From positions 1 to 51,805 of the forward strand of contig JANXBY010000011.1 of NCBI GenBank assembly GCA_025060455.1: 51,805 bases of DNA. The letters are read 5' to 3'. The notes beneath the pieces were generated by a model. It worked only from the letters and a program-made list of their open reading frames with translations, made no database searches and was not told the origin of the DNA. Position 1 is the stretch's first letter; each line of letters opens with the position of its first letter. This DNA is from Armatimonadota bacterium. Its GTDB lineage: Bacteria; Sysuimicrobiota; Sysuimicrobiia; Sysuimicrobiales; Sysuimicrobiaceae. The position numbers and the translations under genes are program-made. Below are positions 41,990-49,444 of the stretch, in pieces.

Positions 41990-42771
41990 GGGTTCTGTGG
42001 AAATCACAGAGGGGGTTCAGTACCTGGGCCGTGGTGGCAGTTCTGGCGGTCCTGGTGACGGGGTGTTTCGTGCTGCTGGGCATCGGCGGAGTCGCCTGGT
42101 ACCTGCTGGCGCAGCGGCCAACCCCGCCGCCCCCCGCCCCTCAGCCGACCGCTCCCCCACTGCAGCCTTCCGGCCCACCGCCGGGTCCCCTGCCCGCCCT
42201 GCAGCCCACACCCGCGGCTCCGCCGACTCCCGACCCGCGCACCGGCCCCTCGCCTGCGTCCCTCTCGTTGTACATTGACCCACAAGGTGAGTTCTGCGTC
42301 CGCTACCCTGCGGGCTGGCAGGTGCTCCCACACCGGGCCGGGGTGGCCTTCGCACCCCCCGGAGAAGACCCACAGAACGGCACCTCGGCCTTCTTCACCC
42401 GCCTCCTCGGGGTACAGGGTCGCATCGTCCCCGCTCGTGAAGACCTCGAAAGCTTCACCGCCCAGATGCGCCAGCGCCACCCGGACTTTCGCGTGGACGC
42501 TCTGTCCGTCCGCCCCATGCCCCAGGACAGCGAGTCCGCTTTCCTGCAGGCGTCCTGGACCAACGCTCGGGGAGAGCCCATGCGGGGCGTCCTCATCGGC
42601 CTATACCTCCACTCCGCGGTCGCCCGCTTCACGCTGAAACAGTGGAAGACCTTCCAGTCTCAGCAGGTAGCGTGGTCCAGCCTCGAGCCCGTGTTCCAGC
42701 AGATGGCGCGGAGCTTCACACCCCTCCGGCAAGGCCAGCAGGAAGGGAAGCCTGAGCCAGCCTGCCAGTAG
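41986..42771 (+). CDS. Type II membrane protein with Pro-rich stalk and PsbP/Mog1-like outer domain (partner of PrsW copy 2)
   Basis: 261 residues. A short cytoplasmic end (RVLWKSQRG) precedes a helix at about 13-38, then a stalk of about 50 residues made of Pro, Ala, Gln and Thr. The outer domain begins SLYIDPQGEFCVRYPAGWQV, the usual opening of PsbP/Mog1-like (DUF1795-type) domains, and continues to the C-terminus. It is coupled to PrsW copy 2 by a 4-bp overlap. It has the same architecture as the 40204 product but a different outer domain. Confidence 0.7.
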   Translation: MRVLWKSQRGFSTWAVVAVLAVLVTGCFVLLGIGGVAWYLLAQRPTPPPPAPQPTAPPLQPSGPPPGPLPALQPTPAAPPTPDPRTGPSPASLSLYIDPQGEFCVRYPAGWQVLPHRAGVAFAPPGEDPQNGTSAFFTRLLGVQGRIVPAREDLESFTAQMRQRHPDFRVDALSVRPMPQDSESAFLQASWTNARGEPMRGVLIGLYLHSAVARFTLKQWKTFQSQQVAWSSLEPVFQQMARSFTPLRQGQQEGKPEPACQ

Positions 42772-42779
42772 GAGGCGTC

Positions 42780-43121
42780 GTGGTTGTCTGGTCCACCGTG
42801 ATCGTCGGGCTGGCGCTGCTGACCCCTGCAGCACCGGAATGGGCGCTGTACGCGTACCCCGCGGCCCGTTCCTCCGCCGCCTACCCCCGCGGCTGGCAGG
42901 TCCGGGCGGGTCCCGTGGAGGAGTCGGTCGTCCGCTACTGCGGCCGTCTGCATGGGGGAATCGGCTCGGCCCCCTTCGTCGCCCCGTTTGCCCGCCCGCC
43001 GGCGCACGGGGCCGGAACCCCGGCCCTCCCTCTCCTCTCCGAGTCCCCCGGGACCGACTCGCCGTGCGCGGGGGCGACCCTCAGGCGGATCTTGCGGGAG
43101 TCCCAGTTGGTGGGAGGTTAG
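42780..43121 (+). CDS. Small secreted protein, possibly a truncated PsbP/Mog1-like relative
   Basis: 113 residues from a GTG with GGAGG 4 bp upstream. A signal peptide covers about residues 1-22. The segment YAYPAARSSAAYPRGWQV resembles the opening of the outer domains encoded at 41986 and 44269, but the rest is short and Pro-rich and does not look like a complete domain. It may be a decayed or shortened copy. PrsW copy 3 starts 2 bp after its stop. Confidence 0.5.
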   Translation: MVVWSTVIVGLALLTPAAPEWALYAYPAARSSAAYPRGWQVRAGPVEESVVRYCGRLHGGIGSAPFVAPFARPPAHGAGTPALPLLSESPGTDSPCAGATLRRILRESQLVGG

Positions 43122-43123
43122 CT

Positions 43124-44272
43124 GTGCAGTCTCTTCCTCCTCGGCCCGCCTGGCACAACCCGTACCTGGCCCTGCAGCTGGGCCTTGCAGCCCTCTTTGG
43201 ACTCCTGGGACTCCTGGTCCTCTTCGTCCTCCTCGTGGCGACCCGCGGTGTCGTTCCCTTCCTGCTCGCCACTCTGGCCTCCGTACTCCCCGTCCCCATC
43301 TACGCCACCCTGATCCTCTGGGTGGACCGGCATGAGAAGGAGCCGGGGTGGCTGTTGCTTTCGGCCTTCTTCTGGGGGTCCACCGTGGCCGTGCTGTTCG
43401 CCCTTGTGTTCAACAACCTGGCCGGCTCGATTCTCGAAGCCTTGTTCGGCCCCCTGTGGGCCTTGCGGTTCACGATCGGTGTGGTGGCACCTGTCGTGGA
43501 GGAAACCGCCAAGGGTCTTGCGCTCGTTGGGATGGCCGCCTTCCTGCGGGACGAGTTCGACAACCTCACGGACGGCCTCGTGTACGGCGCGCTGGTCGGA
43601 CTGGGTTTCGGGGTCGCGGAGAACGTCTTGTACCTGGGGCGAGCCTTTGCCGCCGGTGGATTTGCCGCCCTCACCCTCCTCTTCCTGGTCCGAGTGATCG
43701 TGCTGGGCCTGATGCATTCCATCTGGACCGGGTGCACTGGAGCCGCCCTCGGCTACGCCCGGGAGCATGGGGGGGCCGCCCGCTTTGTGGCTCCTCCTGC
43801 GGGATACCTCGCCGCGGTGTTCTTGCACGCGCTCTGGAACTCTACGAACCTCGGGGCCGAAGCCATGGTTGGCGGCCGCGTACTCCTCCTCCTCCCCCTA
43901 CTGTTCGGCGTCATCCTCCTTCCCCCGCTGCTGCTCCTGGGAGTCCTGGCCTTCCTAGCGGAACGCAGGGAGCGCGAACTCGTTCGTACGCACCTGCTGG
44001 ACCTGGTGTCTGCCGGAATCCTGACCGAGGACGAGCTGCGTGCCGCCGCCACCACCCGCATCAAGTCGCGCCGCCTGTGGGAGGCCTTTACCCGCAAGGG
44101 TCCAAGGGGATGGCTGGTGCTCCGGCAGTTCTACGATACGGTGGCGGAGCTGGCCTTCATCCGCTGGCGCCGGTCCCGCAGCCGGCCGGCGGGGTCGGAC
44201 GAAGACTTCCTCCGGCAGCGCCTCGCAGACCTCCGGAGCCGCCTGGAGGCCTTAGCCATCCCCTGGACGTGA
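43124..44272 (+). CDS. PrsW-family intramembrane metalloprotease (copy 3)
   Basis: 382 residues from a GTG with GGAGG 6 bp upstream; the open frame further upstream overlaps another gene and is not used. Motifs: VDRHEKEPGW (68-77), VVEETAKG with Glu126/Glu127 and Lys130, GLGFGVAENVLYL with Glu166, LMHSIWTGCTGAALGYA with His198, and FLHALWN with His235 and Asn239. The cytoplasmic tail (SRRLWEAFTRKGPRGWLVL, then RQFYDTVAELAFIRWRR) matches copies 2 and 4. It overlaps the next gene by 4 bp (GTGA). Confidence 0.92.
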   Translation: MQSLPPRPAWHNPYLALQLGLAALFGLLGLLVLFVLLVATRGVVPFLLATLASVLPVPIYATLILWVDRHEKEPGWLLLSAFFWGSTVAVLFALVFNNLAGSILEALFGPLWALRFTIGVVAPVVEETAKGLALVGMAAFLRDEFDNLTDGLVYGALVGLGFGVAENVLYLGRAFAAGGFAALTLLFLVRVIVLGLMHSIWTGCTGAALGYAREHGGAARFVAPPAGYLAAVFLHALWNSTNLGAEAMVGGRVLLLLPLLFGVILLPPLLLLGVLAFLAERRERELVRTHLLDLVSAGILTEDELRAAATTRIKSRRLWEAFTRKGPRGWLVLRQFYDTVAELAFIRWRRSRSRPAGSDEDFLRQRLADLRSRLEALAIPWT

Positions 44273-44790
44273 GCGGTCGCCCTGTGGTGTTGCTCCTGAC
44301 CCTCCTGGCCGCCCAGGCCGTCGACCCCCGGGCTCTCCAGCTCCAGCCGCACGTGGACCGGGCGTGGGGCTTCCGGATCCTGCGGCCCGCTCCCTGGAAG
44401 GTCCACCGGGCGGAGGACGTGGGGCTGGTGGTGTTTTACCGGTCCGGCCCCTTCCGGCCGCCGCGGTTTGTCGTCCTCCCTCAGCTCCTGGCGCAGGGAC
44501 GGCTACCGCCCCACCAGGCTGCCCGCACCGTATTGCAGGACCTGATGGGGCTGGACCGACACCCCGGATTGCGCTGGGGCTTGGTCCGCGCGACCGCCTC
44601 CCAGGCGGAAGGGCAAGCCCGCTGGCGCGACCGAAGTTCCACGGTGCGGATGGTGTTCTGGCTCCGCGTCCACCCCGGCGGCCACGCGACCCAAGTCACC
44701 TTCCTGGCGGGGGAAGCCACGGACCAGGAGTTCCCCGGTCTGTGGCCTCTGTTCCGGCGCATGCAGTTGTCCTACGCCCCCGAGCGCTGA
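44269..44790 (+). CDS. Secreted PsbP/Mog1-like domain protein (partner of PrsW copy 3)
   Basis: 173 residues from a GTG overlapping the PrsW copy 3 stop. A signal peptide or N-terminal anchor lies at about residues 5-17 (PVVLLLTLLAAQA). The body has WGFRILRPAPWKVHRAEDVG near the start and WLRVHPGGHATQVTFLAG later, like PsbP/Mog1-type beta domains. There is no stalk. It lies between PrsW copies 3 and 4 in one operon. Confidence 0.65.
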   Translation: MSGRPVVLLLTLLAAQAVDPRALQLQPHVDRAWGFRILRPAPWKVHRAEDVGLVVFYRSGPFRPPRFVVLPQLLAQGRLPPHQAARTVLQDLMGLDRHPGLRWGLVRATASQAEGQARWRDRSSTVRMVFWLRVHPGGHATQVTFLAGEATDQEFPGLWPLFRRMQLSYAPER

Positions 44791-44796
44791 CTCCCG

Positions 44797-45957
44797 ATGC
44801 CCCCGGCCGTGGACCTGGCACCGTTCCCGTTGGCCCGCTGGGCTGGAGGCTTGGCGGTCGCCGGTCTGATCTTCATCAGCGGGGTCCTCAACCTCGCGCT
44901 GTCCCTGAGCTCAGCCGGCAGCCTGTCCTCCTTCCTCTTGAGCGCCGCCGCCGCCGTGTCCGTAGTTCCCCTGTACACGTCGCTCATCCTGTGGATCGAC
45001 CGCCACGAGCGTGAACCCGGATGGCTGCTCCTAGCCGCCTTCTTCTGGGGTGCCGCGGTAGCCACCTTGCTCGCCGGAGTAGCCAACACCGTGGGGGCCA
45101 TGCTGTTGCGGGCAGCCCTAGGTCCGGACCTCGCCCGGAGGCTCACACCTCCCTTCCTGGCGCCCCTGACCGAGGAGACCGCCAAAGGCGCAGCGGTGCT
45201 GCTGATCGCTGTGCTCTGGCGTCACGAGTTCCACAACACCCTGGACGGCGTGGTCTATGGTGCACTGGCCGGCCTGGGGTTCGCCGTGGTGGAGAACGTG
45301 GACTACTTCCTCCGAGCCCTCAGACAGGAAGGCCTCGCAGGTCTCGCCGCCTCCTTCTACGCCCGTGCCCTGGTGGGCGGGCTCGGCCACTCCGCCTACA
45401 CTGCCTGCACCGGCGCAGGGATCGGCTACGCGCGGGAGTCAGGCACCCGCGCCGCCCGCCTGGCGGGCCCTCTCTTGGGGTTCGCGTGTGCGGTGTTCCT
45501 CCACTTCGCGTGGAACTTCAGCGCAACCTACCTCGACCCCTGGCTTCGCCGTCTCACGGGCGGCAACCCATGGTTGGACCTCCTGGTGGTCCTACCCCTC
45601 ACCTGGGGCGTCCTGGAAGCCCCCGCGTGGGTCACCCTGGGAGTCATCGCCTACCTCTCTTGGAAGCGCGAAGTCTGGCTCGTCCGCACCCACCTCGCGG
45701 ACGAGGACCCGTCCACGACCCCGGACCTCCAGGAGCTCCTGTCACCACGCCGGCGCCTCCGCAGGCTCTGGCACGCCCTGCTCACAGGCGGCGTGGGCAG
45801 TTGGTGGGACCTCCGAACGTACTACGACCTGTGCATCGATTTCGCCTTTGCCAAGTTCGACGTCCGGCGGGGAGAACGCCCTGCCCACGACCTGGAAGCG
45901 TACCGAGCTCGCCTCCAGGAGCTCCGGCGCCGCATCGGCAGGTGGGGATACGTCTGA
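44797..45957 (+). CDS. PrsW-family intramembrane metalloprotease (copy 4)
   Basis: 386 residues, ATG 6 bp after the previous stop. Motifs: IDRHEREPGW (68-77), LTEETAKG with Glu126/Glu127 and Lys130, GLGFAVVENVDYF with Glu166, LGHSAYTACTGAGIGYA with His198, and FLHFAWN with His236 and Asn240. The tail (RRLWHALLTGGVGSWWDLR, then TYYDLCIDFAFAKFD) is homologous to copies 2 and 3. It is closest to copy 2 by eye. It ends the operon and, unlike copies 1-3, has no partner gene immediately after it. Confidence 0.92.
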   Translation: MPPAVDLAPFPLARWAGGLAVAGLIFISGVLNLALSLSSAGSLSSFLLSAAAAVSVVPLYTSLILWIDRHEREPGWLLLAAFFWGAAVATLLAGVANTVGAMLLRAALGPDLARRLTPPFLAPLTEETAKGAAVLLIAVLWRHEFHNTLDGVVYGALAGLGFAVVENVDYFLRALRQEGLAGLAASFYARALVGGLGHSAYTACTGAGIGYARESGTRAARLAGPLLGFACAVFLHFAWNFSATYLDPWLRRLTGGNPWLDLLVVLPLTWGVLEAPAWVTLGVIAYLSWKREVWLVRTHLADEDPSTTPDLQELLSPRRRLRRLWHALLTGGVGSWWDLRTYYDLCIDFAFAKFDVRRGERPAHDLEAYRARLQELRRRIGRWGYV

Positions 45958-46104
45958 GGCTCCCTTTCGATCTGTTCGGGAACTTCCAAGGAGCCGCCTG
46001 GGCTCGGGGCTCTCCAGAGTCCCGACCGTGTCCCGAGCCTGCTGCTTCGCAGATCCCGGCGGCGTCGCCTTCCTGGTCCCACGACCTAGCTGTGCCGGGC
46101 CCCT

Positions 46105-46122
46105 GTTAAGGCCGATTTAAGC
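46105..46122. promoter_or_regulatory. 11-bp direct-repeat box upstream of the DUF3137-like genes
   Basis: GTTAAGGCCGATTTAAGC: TTAA at 46106 and 46117, in the 175-bp gap after the PrsW operon. The rest of the gap has a possible weak hairpin (GGCTCC at 45958, GGAGCC at about 45990) but no gene. Confidence 0.65.
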
Positions 46123-46132
46123 CAGCCCGCGG

Positions 46133-46866
46133 ATGCTGCGAGTCGGGAGAAGGACGAGGACCTTGGGTAGGCCGAAGTTCGTTGGTGGCGGGTGGGGCCA
46201 GCACGGGTGTCTGACCTCACCGACGGCCCTCGTGTCGTGCCGGCGTTTGAGTCTACGCCTGCCCGCGTTCGAGGGTCGGGAGGCGGGCGTACCGCGGCGA
46301 CTGTCCCATGCTTTGGGCCCAGCGCTGACCCAGTGGGCGGAACTCTCTCTACCACGCCTGGACCTTCTCCCCGCCGCCTTCAAGAGACAACGCCGCCAAC
46401 TGTCCTTGCCGGTGTGGATCGTACTGCCACCCCTGACCGTGCTGGTGCTGCCGTGGCGTGCGCCCTGGCGTTCTTGCGTCTTGTCCTGTCGGTGGTCAAT
46501 GCCGACCTCGGGGCTGTCCTCTCCCGCCGTCCTTGCGAGACAGTGCTCGCGAACGCGGACCCTGGCGGATCGCCGGCTGTGCACCTGACTCTGAAGGACC
46601 CGGCAGACGGACGTCGGCTCGCAGCCGCGGAAGCAAACGTCTGCCATCCTCAAACGCAGGCATCCGCTCTGCCCGACCCCCGCCTACGGTCCGTGGTCTG
46701 GTTTCCCGCCCCTGCTGCCTTCCGACACACCGACGCCCGCTGGATCCGGGGGAGCACCGTGCGGGACCTCCGGGCCCTGGCGCGGGTCGCATACCTGGCC
46801 ACCCCCGCGGTGGCGAACCCGCAGGTCTTGCATGGGGTCAGGGAGTCTTCCTGCGTGAGAGCGTGA
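46133..46866 (+). pseudogene. Probable frameshifted relative of the DUF3137-like membrane protein
   Basis: Two overlapping frames each look coding over part of the region. The first frame (from an ATG at 46133) holds LSHALGPALTQWAELSLPRL and the helix LSLPVWIVLPPLTVLVL, which line up with LSHALRAEFDGALAGLLPLV and the first helix of the next gene. Near 46450 this frame decays, and the frame ending at 46866 becomes GC-rich at third positions (AVACALAFLRLVLSV onward). A single -1 shift would join them. It may be a decayed gene, an assembly error or chance. The downstream gene starts 6 bp later. Confidence 0.35.
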
Positions 46867-46872
46867 CATGCG

Positions 46873-47721
46873 GTGACTGAGCAGCTGCGGTGCCCCACGA
46901 CCCTTCGGGCGCTCTCTCATGCCCTGCGCGCGGAATTCGACGGGGCACTCGCTGGGCTGCTGCCCCTCGTGGAGGACCTCGAGCGCGCGCGGCGGCGGAT
47001 CGAACTGCCGGCGCGGGTGTGTAGCGGCCTCGGCACCGCGCTGGTGGTCGGTGTCCTAGGAGCCCTGGTACTCCTGGTGGCAGGACTCCTGGTCGGGGTC
47101 GTGAGCCCGCCGTGGGCAGACCAGCTCCTGACCGCGGGTGGACTGTTGCTCCTGGGGGCCCTCCCCGTGACGGCTGTCTGGCTCGGGCTAGACGCTGCCC
47201 TCCGCCGGCAGCCCTTCTTCCTCCGGTACCGACGGGAGTTTCTCCCGCGGCTGGCCTACGCCCTCGGCCTGGACTACCGGGAAGCCGCGGAAGGCAAGAC
47301 GCCCCAGGGTCTCGGCCCGACGGAGGAGCTTGTGGCGGTTGTGCGCGAGCGGTTTGGCGCAAACCACCTGGAGTGGACGGTGGTCCTCATCCCACGCACA
47401 GAGCACCCCGCCGTCGTCCTCGCGGGCCTCCGCGCGTCCTACCGGGTCCGCCGGGGTCGCACCACTGTGTTCAAGGGAGTGGTGGCAGTCACGCGTGCAC
47501 ACGAGGCCGGCCCTGCTCCGCGCCGACCCGAGAGCCCACCCGCCCCCGAGGTCGTGGTGGTCAGGGGAGACGGCCGGGTGTACGCATTCGTCCGGTGCGG
47601 CGTCGACCTCCTGGATCCCGACGCGACCGTCCCTTGCTCCGCCGGTGCAGTGGACGGAGCCCGCCGGTGGTTCGGGGCCGCCGCGGAGGCGGTTGCCGCG
47701 CTGGCCGACATTGGGCGCTAA
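46873..47721 (+). CDS. DUF3137-like two-helix membrane protein
   Basis: 282 residues from a GTG. An N-terminal cytoplasmic helix pair (about 1-50) is followed by two membrane helices at about 55-78 and 85-105, then a soluble C-terminal domain of about 170 residues. FFLRYRREFLPRLAYALG and YRVRRGRTTVFKGVVAVT resemble DUF3137 proteins. The function is unknown. It is the last gene of the plus-strand block and converges with the secreted-protein gene that follows. Confidence 0.6.
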   Translation: MTEQLRCPTTLRALSHALRAEFDGALAGLLPLVEDLERARRRIELPARVCSGLGTALVVGVLGALVLLVAGLLVGVVSPPWADQLLTAGGLLLLGALPVTAVWLGLDAALRRQPFFLRYRREFLPRLAYALGLDYREAAEGKTPQGLGPTEELVAVVRERFGANHLEWTVVLIPRTEHPAVVLAGLRASYRVRRGRTTVFKGVVAVTRAHEAGPAPRRPESPPAPEVVVVRGDGRVYAFVRCGVDLLDPDATVPCSAGAVDGARRWFGAAAEAVAALADIGR

Positions 47722-47724
47722 CCC

Positions 47725-48276
47725 TCACGGGACCACCTGCACCTGGTAACGGCGCAGGGTCTGTACGATCCGGACCTTCTGCGGATCTCCCAGGCGGACG
47801 AAGTCGAACTTGAGGAGGCGCGTACGAGGGCTGTAGGCCACCACGAAGATAGCCGTCTCCGTGACCAGGATGTAGCCCCGTTCATTCAGCACCCCGTCCC
47901 CGTCCAGGTCCATGTCCACCAAGCCCCGGCGCAGCGGGAGGATCGCCCGCGGGTCCTCCCGTTTCACGGGGATCCGCAGGACGGGCTTGTCGGGATCCAC
48001 GGGGCACAGCCCCGCGTCCAGACCGGTGGGCTGCCCGGAGGGGTCCAGGATCTCACAGCGGGGGCTGAGAGTAAGGTTCTGCGCGGCATTCCGGTACCGC
48101 CCCCCCGGCACCCGCTCAAGCCGGAAGAAGACCTTGGACGGCACCCCTGACGTCCGCACCACGACCTCCCCCCGCAGCTCCCGCTCCCACCCGCCCACGG
48201 TTCTGACCTCGTAGGCCCTGGCTGCTAGACCCACCGGAAAGGAGGCCAGGAAGAGCGGAACCAACAGGAGCCGCAT
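47725..48276 (-). CDS. Secreted protein with a Ca-binding-like DxDxDG loop
   Basis: 183 residues. A signal peptide covers about residues 1-19 (MRLLLVPLFLASFPVGLAA). The mature part has LVDMDLDGDGVLNERG, a loop of the DxDxDG type found in dockerins and EF-hand-like proteins, near residue 120. The family is not recognised. It is a single gene on the minus strand, and its start lies 27 bp from a repeat box, so it probably belongs to the same regulon. Confidence 0.65.
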   Translation of the reverse strand: MRLLLVPLFLASFPVGLAARAYEVRTVGGWERELRGEVVVRTSGVPSKVFFRLERVPGGRYRNAAQNLTLSPRCEILDPSGQPTGLDAGLCPVDPDKPVLRIPVKREDPRAILPLRRGLVDMDLDGDGVLNERGYILVTETAIFVVAYSPRTRLLKFDFVRLGDPQKVRIVQTLRRYQVQVVP

Positions 48277-48302
48277 CTCGACGGCATGTTCCCGTACAGG
48301 TT

Positions 48303-48320
48303 CTTAAGCTCGGCTTAAAG
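48303..48320. promoter_or_regulatory. 11-bp direct-repeat box upstream of the secreted-protein gene
   Basis: CTTAAGCTCGGCTTAAAG: TTAA at 48304 and 48315. The remaining 200 bp up to the next gene hold no gene I can support. Confidence 0.65.
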
Positions 48321-48529
48321 ATCCGGCTGACAGACCCGTGCTGTCTCCGCGCCGAAGGGGCCCCGGGACTCCTCGGGGCTCAGCCGAGGAGGTCAGCCCA
48401 GCAGCCGGAGCTGCAGGCCGACCCGTGCAAGCTCCGGCAGGTGATGGCTAGCTGCGGGCTCGCGGCACCTCCGCGATCCGGCGCAGGACCCGGCTCCGCG
48501 TGGTGGACCACCAGCACCCGCTCCGTCCC

Positions 48530-49438
48530 TTACCGCTCCGTCGGCGCGGGCGACTCGAGCCGGAACAGCCGGCGGGCGTTACCTCCCATGACGAGCGCCG
48601 TCTCCTCCTCGGACAGCCCCAGCCGGCGGAGGATTTCCAGCTGCTCCCGTAGGATCTGTCCCCGGTAGGGACCTGTGGCGGTGTCGGTGCCGAACACCAC
48701 ACGCCGCGGTCCGAAGGCCCGCAGGGCGTCTGCGAACACCGACTCCAGGGAGGGGCTCCCGGGCGTGTACTCCCGCCAGTTGTTGGTCCCCGAGGTGTCC
48801 ACGAACACGTTCTCCGTGTGGTACGCGAGGAACAGGGTCTCCCGCAGAAAGCCGGCCCCGAAGTGCGCGATTCCGAAGGTCACCTCTGGGAACTGCTTCA
48901 CCGCCGCGGAGACGTTCAGCGGGTTCGCGTATGTCAGGTCGTACAGGGGCGCCACGGTGATGCCGAAGTGGAACAGGACGGGAATCCCCAGCTCCGCGGC
49001 CTTCTCGTAAACGGGGAACACCGCCCGGTCGCTGGCGTGGAACCGCTGGGTGGGCGGGTACAGCTTCAGGCCCCGCAGCCCCCACTGGGGGAAGCGGCCG
49101 ACCACGCGCGGCGCGTCGGGATGCAGGGGGTCTGCCAGGCTGCCCCACCCGAAGAAGCGCCGCGGGTTGAGGGCGCAGAACTCCGCCAGCTCCTCGTTGG
49201 CCTCGCCCACCGCGATGAAGAAGGCGGCGGCCACCCCGTGCTCGTCCAGCTGACGCTCCCACCACGCGGCGATCTCCTCCAGGCTGCCTCCGGCCAGGTC
49301 CCGCAGCCGGTTGCGCCGCGCCTGCGCCGCGGCTTCCAGCGCAGGGGCCCGGATAGGCACGTTCGGGCGCAGGGCGCGCTCCACCATGCGCGGGGTGACC
49401 AGATGCACGTGCGCGTCGATGATCTCGAACGAAGCCAC
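48530..49438 (-). CDS. Amidohydrolase (amidohydrolase_2 family)
   Basis: 302 residues. IIDAHVHLVTP carries the HxH metal site, VLFHFGIT and FGIAHFGAGF carry further His, and VVFGTDTATGP the Asp. It resembles TIM-barrel amidohydrolases such as the ACMSD group, and is a distant relative of the 16588 product but with an intact HxH. The substrate is unknown. It follows the adenosine-specific kinase homologue by 6 bp. Confidence 0.85.
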   Translation of the reverse strand: MASFEIIDAHVHLVTPRMVERALRPNVPIRAPALEAAAQARRNRLRDLAGGSLEEIAAWWERQLDEHGVAAAFFIAVGEANEELAEFCALNPRRFFGWGSLADPLHPDAPRVVGRFPQWGLRGLKLYPPTQRFHASDRAVFPVYEKAAELGIPVLFHFGITVAPLYDLTYANPLNVSAAVKQFPEVTFGIAHFGAGFLRETLFLAYHTENVFVDTSGTNNWREYTPGSPSLESVFADALRAFGPRRVVFGTDTATGPYRGQILREQLEILRRLGLSEEETALVMGGNARRLFRLESPAPTER

Positions 49439-49444
49439 GGCCGC

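Noticed and set aside
48404-48535. A short frame reading VLVVHHAEPG on the minus strand after the 48530 amidohydrolase gene
   Set aside because: About 45 codons, with no homology I recognise and competing frames of equal codon quality. It is not supported as a gene or remnant.
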